NCBI GenBank assembly: GCA_029531795.1
Contig: JAPEIS010000011.1
Location: 558,001-622,000, forward strand
Length of the DNA stretch: 64,000 bases
Source of the DNA: Sclerotinia nivalis
Taxonomy: Eukaryota > Ascomycota > Leotiomycetes > Helotiales > Sclerotiniaceae
Direction of reading: 5' to 3'
This document shows, one piece after another, positions 1-12,500 of the stretch. The position numbers and the translations under genes were made by a program. The notes below the pieces were generated by a model. The model made no database searches. It was not told where the DNA came from and saw only the letters and a program-made list of their open reading frames with translations. Positions within the stretch are counted from its first letter, which is position 1, and every line of letters begins with the position of its first letter.

Positions 1-2389
1 GATTTTAACCTTTCGGATTAACTTGGTATTGTGATTCTCCCCGTGAAATTTTAAATAGTGTATCCGGTTCTTCGGTACGTATTTCGTTCTGTGATTGAAT
101 GATTAGGTTCCTTGAACCTTGCCGTCGCTGTATATCATTATCAATATTAATACATAACTCTATTTCCTTGGGTCCCGCTAAGAATCTTTTGATGGTTTTG
201 TTAAGGTCAATATCTAGTAGGTATTTTTCGAACTAATGATAGTTGTGCTGCGAGCCTGCAAAATAATGTAAAACATAAATAGATCATCTGCGAAAGTACT
301 GATAGGTATATGAACTTTAATACTCGTAAGGTTACTTTATTCTAGAAACATTTCTGCTCCAAACGATAAACTCAATGATGGGGTAAATACTAAATAGCAA
401 GGAGTCCCCCCAAATGATACATACTCATTTAGTCTAACATCTTGAAAAGGCTTAACAAAACCCTATCTCCAGATTTAATATACATCATATGTTCTTTTCC
501 TGTACTGTGTTCCCATAACATACATCCATCTTCAACTCCCGAAACAAAAAACGAAATACCTACATACATACATACATACATACATACATACTACATTATC
601 GATACAACACTACTACTGTACACATGATACAAAGCCTGCAAAACATCCACTGTAAATCAACATGTACATACTCGTATACATGTAACGAAACCTTATCACA
701 GCAGTTATTGCGTTAGGTTACATCTTTCGAATGAAACCCCCAAAAGGTAGGGTAGATTACCCACCAACCCTCCCCAAAATCATGATTGCAACCCTATGTT
801 ACAATATTCCGGCGGTACATGCGGAGTATTATCAATCACACCTACGCATCAAGATATCCAATCTTTAATTTAACAGCAGTTGGGCTAATTTATGATTTTT
901 CCTGACTGGGAGTTAAGGTTATATAGTGGGGATATCTTATTCTAGATAGGTTGATACTGTAGTGTTTATTCATCACTATACTCACAAAAGCGCAGAAATG
1001 TTACATCGTGAATTACCCTTCATTTCATTTCCACATATCTTTGCTGTACCAAAAACCAATAGAAAAATGAAATAAAATAAAAGCATCTTTTATGTATGTG
1101 CTCAATTTCGTAGGCTAATCTCATTCATACACACATACCTCCAAAAGAAGTGTCTCAGACGGAATAACATATCAATTCATCAATTCATTAATTCCCATTT
1201 CAATTTCAATTTCCCAATTATACAATGCCAATGCCAATGTGATGTGATGTGACGCGGAGGTAGGTAACATTGGAGTGACAACGAGGTAGTATTCCCGCAG
1301 ACAGCGGCAAGCGAAATAATTACATTCTCGGGAGAGCAATACTACGAGGGATAGGAGACGGGAAAGGTGGAGGCGTCGCTTATATTATTAGTGTTCGGCG
1401 TCTCAGATCGGGGATGGGGTCATAGGGTCGTGCGTTGTGGACTTGAGCCTCGATGGAAGTAAGCAAGAGGTCAGCGCAATAGGCGAGCGAAATTATCTTT
1501 TTAGGGAGGGAGAAGGGGATAATATCGGTCTGGCCGTCATGGGAGATCTAGGGATATCGATTATGGGCTTCATTACTGGAAATCTCCCGCTTGCGGAAGG
1601 ATGTATTCGATGTTATAGCTGGTATGGCTGGCTACATACAAGTGCATCAAAGGAGACCTCTGATTCGCCAACTCGATTCGTTTCGTTCCCTCAGATCTAT
1701 GCTATGCTACGCGATAGCTTCAAAGTCACTGACAATTTGTTGTAAGGGGACAATCACGATAAAACTAACATGCTAAAAAAAAGATAACTTTTGATTGTCA
1801 TGCAAGCAAGCAAGGTAACTAACGACCAGATATTTACGATTCCTTCATCAAAGCCCCTCAAATGGAAGTCTCCACCTTATCAACCATTGAAGCCAGAGTC
1901 AGCCAAAATAGTAAAGTAACTTGGTATCAATTCTTCATCCCCATTTCCAGTAGGTATGGCAGTATACAGATCCATCTATCCATATACCCATCCTTCTTCC
2001 AATTCCAGCAGCTCAAGAAACCAAGCTCCATCACTCATAATTCAAGAAGCAAGAACGAATCAAATTACCATCAAGAGGAAAAAAGCATGTACTGTGAAGT
2101 TGCCGTATGTCCCAAAACATCAAACGCGCCACCAAAGCGAGGCAAGCAAGCAAAACATAAAAAACTTTGAAATAAAATTGTCTTTGGATTTGCTCGCTCA
2201 GATGATATCAAGAAAGATAAAAACCCAAGTGCAGAAATATTGCACTAAATAACCATGCGCGCGCCATGGAGATCAAAAGATCAGAATATGTACCCTGTAC
2301 CAGCCAACGAAGGTCAACTCCGTAGGCACCACCAAAGCAAAGCACTATCTATCTACCATTACCTTACCAAATGAAAATGACCAAATCCT
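1..2389. other. Gene-poor stretch, no supported gene
   Basis: No reading frame here starts with ATG and looks like a conserved protein; the open stretches are short and of skewed composition. The only clear structure is the ATAC microsatellite at 561-590. The right end would hold the 3' flank of the aminomutase gene, which is transcribed leftward and ends at 2390. Confidence 0.6.
561..590. repeat. (ATAC)n microsatellite
   Basis: Perfect 4-bp tandem repeat of about 7.5 units, read directly from the sequence, in non-coding DNA. Confidence 0.95.
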
Positions 2390-4171
2390 CTAGGAGGATG
2401 GAGGTGTGGGTTTTGGGAGAGAATGCAAAGGGTCCCAGTATTCGTAGACTCGATTCTCTTTGTTTTTACCAGTGACGGCTGGAGCGGTGAATGTTGAGCG
2501 ACCAGTAATCGGATCGTAGCTATCATATGAAGCGGCGAGACGTTTACCGCCGCCACCAGGAAGATCAACGACGAAGTTGGGTGTTACGAAACCACCGATG
2601 GAGCCGCGAATGTGGCGTTCGAGTTGGAGGATTGTTGAGAGTGGCGTGCGGAGATCTTCCACGTATTGTACCATATCGGCTTGGTAGACATAGTACTAGG
2701 AAATGTTAGAGATTTCATTAACAGCGTGAAGTTGGAGGAGATGGGGCTGGGTAAGGGGATACGTACGGGAATAATGTTATTATCAGCCACAGTTTTGATG
2801 AGATTACTCATGGTGGCTACATCATCATTGACGCCTTTAAGTAAGACAGTTTGGTTTCGCACGGTGACATTATTCTCGTGTAATCTCTGAAGGGCCATTC
2901 TTGAAACCCAGGTCATTTCACGTGGATGATTGAAATGCGTATGGATAGCCATACTCTTGCCTGCCTTCTTAGCCAACGCTGAAAGACGAATCATCTCAGC
3001 TGCCCATCCATCGCTGTCATCAAGGATGCGAGCAGGGGATACAGCGAGACCTTTTGTGGCAAATCGGAATCGTTTGATATGGGGAATAGAGATAAGACGT
3101 TCCCCAATAAGACGGATATTTTCGGCGGTTAAGATGTAGCAGTCTCCGCCAGAAACAACAATGTCTTGGAGTTGAGGGGTATCTTCAATGTAAGTAAAAA
3201 TATCTTCCCAGCGTTTCCGTTGAGGTTTAAAGGTGGTTTTCTTGACGTTTTGCATGTCCGGTCCGATGGACCATGAACGAGTACAAAAGCGACAGTAGAG
3301 CGGACATTGTGATGTTGCTTGAATAAGTCAGCATCGTAATAATTATTTTGAAAGTGAGGAAAACTTACCTAAGAATAAGGCTTTGTCAAAGTACCTATGA
3401 ACGAAGCCTTCTACGGGAGAATCATCCGACTCATGCAGCGAGTCCAACTCAACCTTTGGGTGGTCCTCGAGTTTGCTTGATTTCATTGGAATGAATTGAC
3501 GACGAATAGGATCATCGAATGGATTTTCCCAGTCAATAATACTCAGGATATGAGGTGGCAAGCGAATTGACATCGGCGCTAATTTGATGCCCTCTTTAAC
3601 GTCCTCAATGAAGTCTTCTCGGGTTACAATGCCCGGAAAGTCTGGGTGTCTCCGAAGTATCGGTGGTAAAACTTCCAACATGAAAACTTCCAATTGCATT
3701 ATAGTGGATATGGTATGGATTGTCTGCGAAAATGTATCAGCATTTGCGAACCTTGAATGAGTCGACTCATAGAGCTGAGGAACTTACATGAAACTTGTAT
3801 TTCAAGAATTGCGTTTCAGTGATATCTTTCCAGCGAGGAATCTTTTGCCAGTACGCGGTCCTGTCAGAAAGGGCAGAATCGTAAACTGGTAATCCAGGTA
3901 CTTTGGCAGTATTTGGGGGTTCGTAGGGTGCTGGCATAGGCCCATCATGGAACATAGGAAGATCGGTCACAGCTGCTCGACCTGATGCATTTGATCGAAA
4001 TTGTCTTGTGGAAATGAGGGGTACTTTGGATTTCGAGGATAAGTTTCGTGATGCGATCTGGACGCATTTTCGAGGTACTGCATCACCTTTCACCCTTGTT
4101 GATCTTGTGAAAAGGGAGGGGCAGTTTTTGGCCGCTGGGGAGATTTTGGTTCGTGCTATTCCTCCAAACAT
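2390..4171 (-). CDS. Lysine 2,3-aminomutase family radical SAM enzyme, probably mitochondrial
   Basis: Four exons: 4171-3788, 3723-3369, 3317-2767 and 2695-2390, giving 531 aa. The family moves the alpha-amino group of L-lysine to C3, making beta-lysine, with a 4Fe-4S cluster, S-adenosylmethionine and PLP. The cluster motif CPLYCRFC is at about residues 251-258 (Cys251, Cys255, Cys258) and begins just after the second intron. The PLP-lysine motif PGGGGK ends at about Lys481. Asp437 (QAD) and Asp474 (VVD) match the positions that in bacterial lysine 2,3-aminomutase hold the lysine side chain, which favours free lysine as substrate over protein-bound lysine. The first about 50 residues are rich in Arg, Ser and Lys with almost no acid, like a mitochondrial presequence. 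ATG 4171 is the first ATG in frame; TTG upstream was not used. The family is chiefly bacterial, so old transfer is plausible but untested. Confidence 0.9.
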
Positions 4172-4524
4172 CTTGAGTGTTGATCTCAAAACAAAACAAG
4201 TGCTTGTGAAAGTTTATTGAGCTGTATACTTGATCAGTATTTTCGAGGATAAGGTTGAAAGTGGTGGTTTTTATAAAGAGCAATGAGGCCAACTGAAAGA
4301 TGCTGTTGGTGATGATTCACCACGGAGGTAAAGATTTCCTTCTAGGTTGTACTGCGTATCAAAGTTGGTTAATACTTACAAGCTCGTATTAGTCTAATTA
4401 GAGACAATATTGTTATCTCCATGCAAAAGATAATCCACACACACACAAAGGTGAATCAAAACTATAGACTGATTGCAAGATCAGGTGACGAGTCAAAAGG
4501 TTTGAAGCAAGCAATTATATTAAA
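4172..4524. other. Intergenic, likely divergent promoter region
   Basis: About 350 bp between the aminomutase start and the first ATG of the unrecognised spliced gene on the other strand. No specific element was recognised. Confidence 0.4.
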
Positions 4525-5582
4525 ATGCAGGTCTCTCTCCCAAGAAAGCTGTACTTCTATGCTGTGCCCACACATACAACTACCCAAGGATGTATTTATG
4601 CTCGGAGCCTCGAACGACCAGCTGACCCGATTGAACTTGAGGATTGGCTCGAATCAGGAGCACGTTGGACAGTTTATAAGTATGTGACGTGAGACGCCCT
4701 TGATTGGTGAAATACTCAGGAGAATAGGATAATTTTCAGAGTTCAGGACCCACTACAGTGCTGCCTATCGAACTGTTGTATGTGTGCTCGTAAGTGCGTA
4801 TATATGACTGATGCAAGAGATGTCGTTGGTCGTACAGTCTAGCAGATTCTTCGAGGTCAGTCGATATAAATTCGTGCCTCAACTTTCCAATATCAGCAAA
4901 GATAGTTTCCCGGCAGTTTGGGCCTCCGGCCGGGGAAGTTGTGATGCGTACAGAAGTAAAGCCCGGCTGCAGAGAATTGTGTTGTCTGTTGGATAATTTG
5001 GATGACCTTATTGGACAAATCGGTATTGGCGATTCTAGAAAAAAAGGTGTGTGTTAAATGCAATGCTGTACGACCTCTGCGGACGCGAATCATGCCCTGG
5101 CAGCAAATTAGGAGCGTCCCGACATCTGCAACTGCATAAAAGCACGCAAACAATGGCGATCATTAATAACTTCTATCAGAACAAGATTTTCAGAGGATAT
5201 TGCTCGCCTTTAATACCAACATTTGCACTAAACTATATTGCCGCCTACCAAAGCCACTACACTGTTGCTTTCTTCCATCTCGTAACGAGATGAACATGGT
5301 TAATGCAGTTCTAGCCATCGGAAATATAATTGCGTTCAGTTGCATGGTAGTGACCAACAGAAGGAACAAGCTTCCATCCTCAATTGGGAACAGCGGAGGA
5401 AGGATCAGCTTCAAGCCTTCAAATCTTACCGATTACTTTATGTGGACGAGGCGGCATGGCGACGAGGTACAGCACCTGTTTGGACAAGAAAGCTGCATGT
5501 GCTACTACATTGGGTGGTCTTTCGCGTCAGTACTAAAATGATAGAATTTAGAAGGCGTCAGCACTTAAATTTTCGACGTTGA
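4525..5582 (+). CDS. Candidate unrecognised multi-exon gene (partial model)
   Basis: I do not recognise this protein. Three segments join in phase: 4525-4679 (starting MQVSLPRKLYFYAV), 4742-4789, and 4838-5046 (containing SRQFGPPAGEVVMRTEV). Together they give about 137 codons of protein-like composition. Donors GTATGT, GTAAGT and GTGTGT and acceptors ending AG support the joins, although the second exon uses the later of two close AGs. Downstream, 5340-5582 has another protein-like frame rich in Lys, Gln and Arg (ending FRRRQHLNFRR) that would need at least one further intron. A Cys/His-rich stretch near 5085-5145 resembles a degenerate zinc finger. The gene may be intact, lineage-specific or decayed; the 3' half is unresolved. 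Confidence 0.35.
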
Positions 5583-6967
5583 AAGTACTTCTCAACGTTT
5601 ATCGGCGATATCGAAAAACCGCCACCTTTCGACAACACATTTACGATAATTTTGGAGGGGTCATGGTATACTTCGCATAATGCTTGTACTTTAGCAAGCC
5701 CCGAGTAGTACAGAAAAAACTTTAACAGAAACATAAACTAACGATATCAAAATACGGTATATGCATTTAATAGAATTCATCTTATCTCATCATTATCTTG
5801 GATAATTGACAAGATAGATGTGTTTTTGTGAAGTAGAGCCAATGAATCAATAAACTAAACATAGTGCGTGGGGTTTAAAGATAGAATAGGACATGCAGAC
5901 AGATACTAATTGGGTAGTTCCGAAGTATTGAATACTACTTTCGTGAATAAGCTCAAGCTCAAGGTTGAGGCTTGATGGACCATATTGTTGGAAAGCAAAA
6001 AAGGTGTGTAAGGTAGATTCGAGTTTTCCCATGGGTGCAATCTTCATCCGATTCTGCACTCTTGGCAACAGCCATGGCCCGCTTGGTCCTCATTTTGTGG
6101 AAGCTGTACGAAGCAGTTACATGTGCGATGACAGCAGCAATGGTGCAGTTCTTTATCCTTGCTATCTTCCTACCTATCAGACGTTCATCAGATGACACCA
6201 AGATGATTCCTCCGAGGCTAGGGTTTTAATGTTTTGAGGGATTCATAAAAAGCGTGATTTTTTAAAAGATTAATTGAAGAAAACGATAAAAAGGGTAGGT
6301 AATTCTTAGGTAAATATTAGTATTCGGGTCCCTCGAAAATTGAAAATGTTTCATACATGGTTGTATCAAAAACAAAAGGGGACTTTTGGTATGGTACGAA
6401 AAAAATAAGGGGTCCTTGGAACATGTATATAGATATGTATGATGGATGTATATGTATATGTATATGTATATGTATGTATAGAAGGAAGAGAGTGAAAAGA
6501 GATGGAGTACCGGTACGAGTAGGATACTCTTTGTATTGTGGGTACGTACTTTGATGCTCTGGTACTCTGATACTTTTGATACTTGTGTACGTGAGTACTT
6601 GGGGTAGGTTATTCTTTTAACAGAACAGATGAGAGTTTCGAACCCACTACGAGTACCAGTGAGAAGTTGTTGATGTTAACTTTTTATCATTTCTTCTTAC
6701 CAAAATTTCATTCCTCCATTACTCCATTCACGGTTTCTTCCGATGCCGAAATAACGCGGGTAGGTGAGCAAAAAAGAGTAAGGACACGTGATTTTCTGCG
6801 CTAGTTTAGTTTTCCTGCTGTTTGAGAAGTACAATCTCCATTTTCCTCCAGCAAGGTCTTGATACCACCCACTCTACCTCCACCACTTTAAATCTCCTCT
6901 CTATCAATTGCTTTTTTGTAGCAATTGATTTTCCTTAATACCCTTCAACATATAGACTTTGGTCAAG
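5583..6967. other. Intergenic; ATP1 promoter region at right
   Basis: Between the unknown gene and ATP1. A TATATG microsatellite lies around 6449-6476. At 5960-6230 several frames are open on both strands, including a hydrophobic 60-aa frame ending at 6229, but nothing conserved was recognised. The last 150 bp before ATP1 are pyrimidine-rich, as is common ahead of highly expressed fungal genes. Confidence 0.5.
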
Positions 6968-9576
6968 ATGTTCAGAAACGCTCTCAAGCAGTCCAGCAGG
7001 ACGGTGGGCGCAATTTCTGCTTCCGGCAGAATTGCCACGGTACGTCAACAAACAAACTTCTCACGTCACTATGTCACTATTTTCACTTCGCTGCCTATCA
7101 ATATCTATCTTATTAGATATTGTTTATAGTGTCAATGGACGTTGGGAAGTGATGGTGTTGATGTTATTAAGCTTCGAGAAAGCTCTAGCAGCTTGTTGAC
7201 GAGGATTTTTCGGACTTCGGCTAACTAAACGTTTTCTGCACAACAGCGCACTGCCATTCCAGCAACCTTCAACGCAGCATCAAAATCAGTTCGAAGCTAC
7301 GCATCTGATGCTAAAGCCTCCCCCACCGAAGTCTCCTCCATTCTCGAGCAAAGAATTAGAGGTGTTCAAGAGGAATCCGGTCTCGCCGAGACTGGACGTG
7401 TTTTGTCTGTTGGGTAGGTTATTCAACAATAATTTTATACTCGGGTCCAGAATGCTACAGTCATATTACATCGATGTGAATATTCGAATATGTGGATGAG
7501 AGTTAGAGGATTACGTTGGACGGTGTGCTGATTCGTGTCATGACAGTGATGGTATCGCTCGTGTCCATGGTATGAGCAATGTCCAAGCCGAGGAACTTGT
7601 CGAGTAAGTTTATGAAAATTCGACAATAATTATCTGGGGTACTGATGGGGAAAAAGGTTCGCATCCGGTGTCAAGGGCATGTGCATGAACTTGGAGGCTG
7701 GCCAAGTTGGTGTTGTGCTTTTCGGTTCTGATCGTTTGGTCAAGGAGGGTGAGACCGTTAAGCGTACCGGAGAGATTGTTAGTTTGGTCAACTTGAATGT
7801 ACTTTTCAAGATACTAACATGAAGCACAGGTCGATGTTCCAGTCGGAATGGAGATGCTCGGCCGTGTTGTCGATGCTCTTGGAAACCCAATTGATGGTAA
7901 GGGACCTATCAAGACCACCGAGAAGCGCCGTGCGCAACTCAAGGCCCCTGGTATTCTTCCCCGTCGATCCGTCAACCAACCAGTTCAGACTGGTCTTAAG
8001 TCTGTCGACGCAATGGTACCTATTGGACGTGGTCAACGTGAGTTGATCATTGGTGATCGTCAAACCGGAAAGACCGCTGTTGCCCTCGATGCTATGCTCA
8101 ACCAAAAGCGTTGGAACGACGGAAACGATGAGAGCAAGAAGCTTTACTGCGTCTATGTTGCCGTTGGACAAAAGAGATCTACTGTTGCCCAATTGGTCAA
8201 GACTCTCGAGGAGAACGACGCCATGAAGTACTCCATCATTGTTGCAGCTACCGCTTCCGAGGCCGCTCCTCTTCAATATATCGCTCCTTTCACTGCTACC
8301 TCTATGTAAGCTCAACTGGTTCACTAAATCCTTTTTTGTCAATCTCCGCTTCCATTGTCCAATTCAAGTTGAACTTTTACATCCCCACATTGTTCAATGT
8401 AAAACTGGACTTTTATATTCCTACATTGTCCAAGTTCAAGTTGGATTTTTATATTTTTACATTGTTGAATATAAAACTAAAGTTTGATATTCCTACATTG
8501 TTCAAATTCAAGTTGGAGTTTTATATTTTTTACATTGTTGAATATAAAACTAAAGTTTTATATTCCTACATTGTTCAAATTCAAGTTGGAGTTTTATATT
8601 CCTACATTGTCCTATGTCAAAGTAGACTTTTGCATTCCTACATTATCCAAGTTCAAACTTGACATTTATGTTTCCTTACACACTCCTTTTTCTTCGCAAT
8701 TCCCGGACAGTTACTGTTACTGACTACTTCAAAATTTCAGCGGGGAGTATTTCCGAGATAATGGAAAACATGCTCTTATCATTTTTGACGATCTTTCCAA
8801 GCACGCCGTCGCATACCGTCAAATGTCTCTTCTTCTCCGTCGTCCTCCCGGACGTGAGGCCTACCCCGGTGATGTTTTCTATCTCCACTCTCGTCTCCTC
8901 GAGCGTGCTGCTAAGATGAATGACAAGCACGGTGGTGGATCTTTGACCGCCCTCCCTATCATTGAAACCCAAGGTGGTGATGTGTCTGCTTATATCCCAA
9001 CTAACGTTATTTCTATTACTGATGGACAAATTTTCTTGGAGGCCGAACTTTTTTACAAGGGTGTTCGTCCAGCCATTAACGTCGGTCTTTCCGTCTCCCG
9101 TGTCGGATCTGCTGCCCAACTTAAGGCCATGAAGCAAGTCGCTGGTTCCTTGAAGCTTTTCTTGGCTCAATACCGTGAAGTCGCTGCTTTTGCACAATTT
9201 GGTTCCGATTTGGATGCTGCTACCAAGCAAACTCTTAACCGTGGTGAAAGAGTAAGTCTTTACATACCATGTCAAGATCTGATAATTTACACAAGCTAAT
9301 AATAATTTTCTACAGTTGACTGAGCTCCTCAAGCAAAAGCAATACTCTCCTATGGCTGTTAACGAAATGGTTCCTCTCATCTACGCCGGTGTCAATGGTC
9401 ACCTCGATTCCGTACCAGTCAACAAGATTCTCCAATGGGAGGCTGACTTCATCTCACATCTTAAGACCAACGAATCAGACTTGTTGGCAACAATCGATAA
9501 GGAGGGTGCTCTCAGCAAGGACCTTGAGGCTAGATTGAAGGATGTTGTCACCTCTTTCACCAAGAGCTTCGTCTAA
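6968..9576 (+). CDS. ATP1: ATP synthase F1 subunit alpha, mitochondrial
   Basis: Seven exons: 6968-7039, 7247-7413, 7547-7603, 7657-7777, 7830-8305, 8741-9251 and 9316-9576, giving 554 aa, the usual fungal length. The alpha subunit forms the catalytic hexamer with beta on the matrix side of the inner membrane; its own nucleotide sites are non-catalytic. The first exon encodes a basic, Ser-rich presequence ([12 protein letters not shown]). The Walker A motif GDRQTGKT lies at about residues 214-221. The conserved block GEYFRDNG follows the fifth splice junction, and [17 protein letters not shown] follows further on. A clear branch site TACTAAC precedes the acceptor at 7829. The fifth intron (8306-8740) is 435 nt, far longer than the others, and carries a minisatellite. 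Identification is secure by length and motif order. Confidence 0.98.
8346..8680 (+). repeat. 36-bp minisatellite within ATP1 intron 5
   Basis: About nine imperfect copies of a 36-bp unit, typified by TATTCCTACATTGTTCAA, fill most of the intron. Two sub-types alternate in the middle: one contains CAAATTCAAGTTGGA, the other GAATATAAAACTAAAG. Because 36 is divisible by 3, the array stays open in all three forward frames, which explains long open reading frames with a 12-residue period that are not genes. Confidence 0.9.
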
Positions 9577-12500
9577 ATCAATAGCTAAAAATAAATCATG
9601 GTCATTTCCTCGCTTTTCTTTTGTCCCTCAGCATGTGGGCCTGGGTGAGCTGTATTTTGAACGTTGTGACGAGGAAGGAAAAATTAGTAAGGTGATGGAG
9701 AAGGTTCGGATGAGTGACGAATGATAGGCGGAAGATTTGATAGATCAAAATCAAAGCTGTAAAATAGATGGACCCGTCAATTCTTCCGCGTGTTGTACGA
9801 CTGCATGATTAATTGTGTATATCCATGTATTCAAAGTGATGTTTACTAATGGTAGCACAAAAATATGCCCTATTCGAACAAGCGTCTCCCGAATCTTGAA
9901 GAAACATATGTCCAAGTTGATATTTGGACCCTGCAGGAATATGATATGTGCCGTAGATATCATGTCAGCTTATGTTACAAGCTGGAGTAGCACCGTGCTT
10001 TGTAATATAAGCGGGCTTGAAACGGGAGCCTGGTATGTATGTAGGGTCTTGAAGAACCCTAGGGCCTTTCGGGGCAGTGGGATCTTTAGAGTTTTGTGAG
10101 CGGGTAGGGCCCGAGTACAATGCTACGTACTAGGGCTAGGCTAGTCACGTAATTACTTGGTGCTAGTGGGTGGTGGGTGGTAGATGGTTGGTGGTAGGTA
10201 CTGGTTAGTTGGTTAAGTGAGGTAGAGTAGAGTAGGGTACCTGAGTAGCTGAGTATCCTAGAGTATCCTGGAGTATACGCGCCGGACCGGGACGGGAAGG
10301 GATTGGATGGTGGATGGTGGATTAATGGTACAGAGGGTAGTGTAGTGTAGAGATGGTAGTGCAGGGTAGTGTAGGCGGGGTTAAATAGATGGATGAATAG
10401 CATATTTTGGGTGCTAGTTTAGTGTTTTACTTTTTTTGGATTGGATTGGAGATACTGACTTTATAATCTAGAATGTGGAATATAGATAAGATGAGGGATT
10501 ATTGGAGTGTGGGATTTGGATTGTGGAATTTGGATTGGGATTGGGATTGGGATGCTGGGGAGGGAGTGCCTTTAGGTCTAGGCCTAGCTGGGCTTTATTT
10601 CTTTGGTGTGGTCTTTTCCTGATTATACGTAATCGTTTGGGCAGGGTAGGTTGACGTGGGAGGTAGGATGGTGCTTGCAAAGCACAGGACGAGATGGGAA
10701 AGTAAACAAAGATGGGAAATTACGAAAATCGATCGATATCATGGATCATCTCACGGGTGAAAATTTAGGACTTAAGACTTAGGGAGTTAGGACTTAGGAG
10801 TTAGGAGCAAGGGAAGAAGGGTGAGTAAATAGCACACTGTGGTAAGTACCTAGTGCTTAAGTTTTCGAGGTTGCGGGAAGGATTGCATTTAGGGGATTTA
10901 GGGGTCGAGATCTAGATCGTGAGATTCGTGAGGAGTGTGAGGAATGGATGGACCCCTGGGGTATGGAAATGGAGATGGGGAAGGGGATGAGTGCGCAATG
11001 TACTGGGTGGTGGATCCGGGACCTGCGTAGTGTGATGCAGGTAGGGTCTTGGTGGCGTTGATGGGTTGGTTGGTGCTTGTTGTGGTTGGTGGCTGAATAT
11101 GTTTTTTGTTGGTTTGTGGGTTTGTGGGTTTGTTGGTTTGGATAGATGGATGGATGTTATTTATTGAAACGGCTTGTTGGTGTGATTGACATGTGGATGC
11201 GGATGGGTTATGCAGTATGCAGATGCAGATGCAGATGTAGGCAGCAACATGGCAATATCATGGCAGCAGCATGGCAATAACGTGGTAGTAGCATGGCAGA
11301 ACTACTGAAAACAGCATTCTATTTCTATTTCTATTTCTATTTCTATTTTTTAATGCTCTTTCACATATGGACAAGGTTTCAAACTTCACCGGTGGAAGTT
11401 CACGGGTGAAACTTCACGAATAGAAAACTAGGATATCGAGGTGCATACACACATACATAGTACATAGTACATACATACGGATGAACAATATTTCGCTCAG
11501 CTGTACCTGCCGTTGAAGAGACGGGTTTTAGAGAAGTCAAGAGATGAATGGGGGAGATACCTCCGGAAGAGTTTGACAGGAGGGAGGCAAGGGAAGGAAG
11601 GGAAGGGAAGGGATGTTGATGTGTAATAGGTAGGATGGCTTACAATTAGTAGAGTTTAAGCCTTTCTATTAAGAGTAAGTATCTATCAAGTATTAATGCA
11701 ATGCAATGCAATATAATCTCGGGTCTGATCTAGTACAGTACGGTAAGAAAAAGAACGGGATGAGATGGGATGGAATGAGGGACGAGTATCCATTACCTAA
11801 TATCTGACATGAAATGTACATGTTTGTAAATCCCACTATGTATATCTTATATCTTACCGCACTAAGAAAGTCAGTCTGTGAAATTAGGTTAGAATATCCG
11901 TAACATGGCGTGGTGGGTAGGTATTAGAAAGGTATTGTATATACCTGCTGTTATAGTGATGTAATACGATGACCGAACTGATGACAAGATGAGAACTTGG
12001 TATATATTTTTCATCATTGCAAATACTAGATATTCCTACTACCTTTTACTTCCCCTCTTTCTCCCCTTACAGAATAATAGATAGTAGATATCATCAGCTA
12101 GATACTTACAACTAATTCCCCTCTTATTTCATCTTTTCTTTTTCTTACTGAGCAATACATACCAGCTTAGTTGCTTCAGCTGGTTCACAATATCAAGCTA
12201 ATCCCAAGGTTATCCTTATGATAACTCTTAACACGTCCCATCACATCACCGCACACCATGCAAAAGCCAAACACCCAGTATCTGTTTATTCATTTAAATC
12301 ATTTAACTTTTCATTTCAATTCAGTTCCATTTAATCTACCTAATAACTGGCATGTCCATACCAGTCTTCATACAACCCCATTTTACCAATGATTGCCACT
12401 CATCAGCTTCAAAACGAGGCCCGCAACCAGTAAATGCACCAGTCAATTGGCTTTCCAGCTTCATGATTTCATCCATTCATATCAAGCAAATGCTGATGTA

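Noticed and set aside
1437..1745. 102-codon open frame
   Set aside because: It begins at GTG, has no recognisable domain and overlaps another random frame.
5959..6229. Overlapping open frames on both strands, one hydrophobic
   Set aside because: All three forward frames and a reverse frame are open here, so none is favoured; no family match and no convincing splice pattern.
6630..6660. GTTTCGAACC-like T-loop sequence suggesting a tRNA
   Set aside because: No matching acceptor stem, D-arm or anticodon arm could be folded around it.
8336..8723. Long forward frames with 12-residue repeats
   Set aside because: They are translations of the 36-bp minisatellite inside the ATP1 intron.
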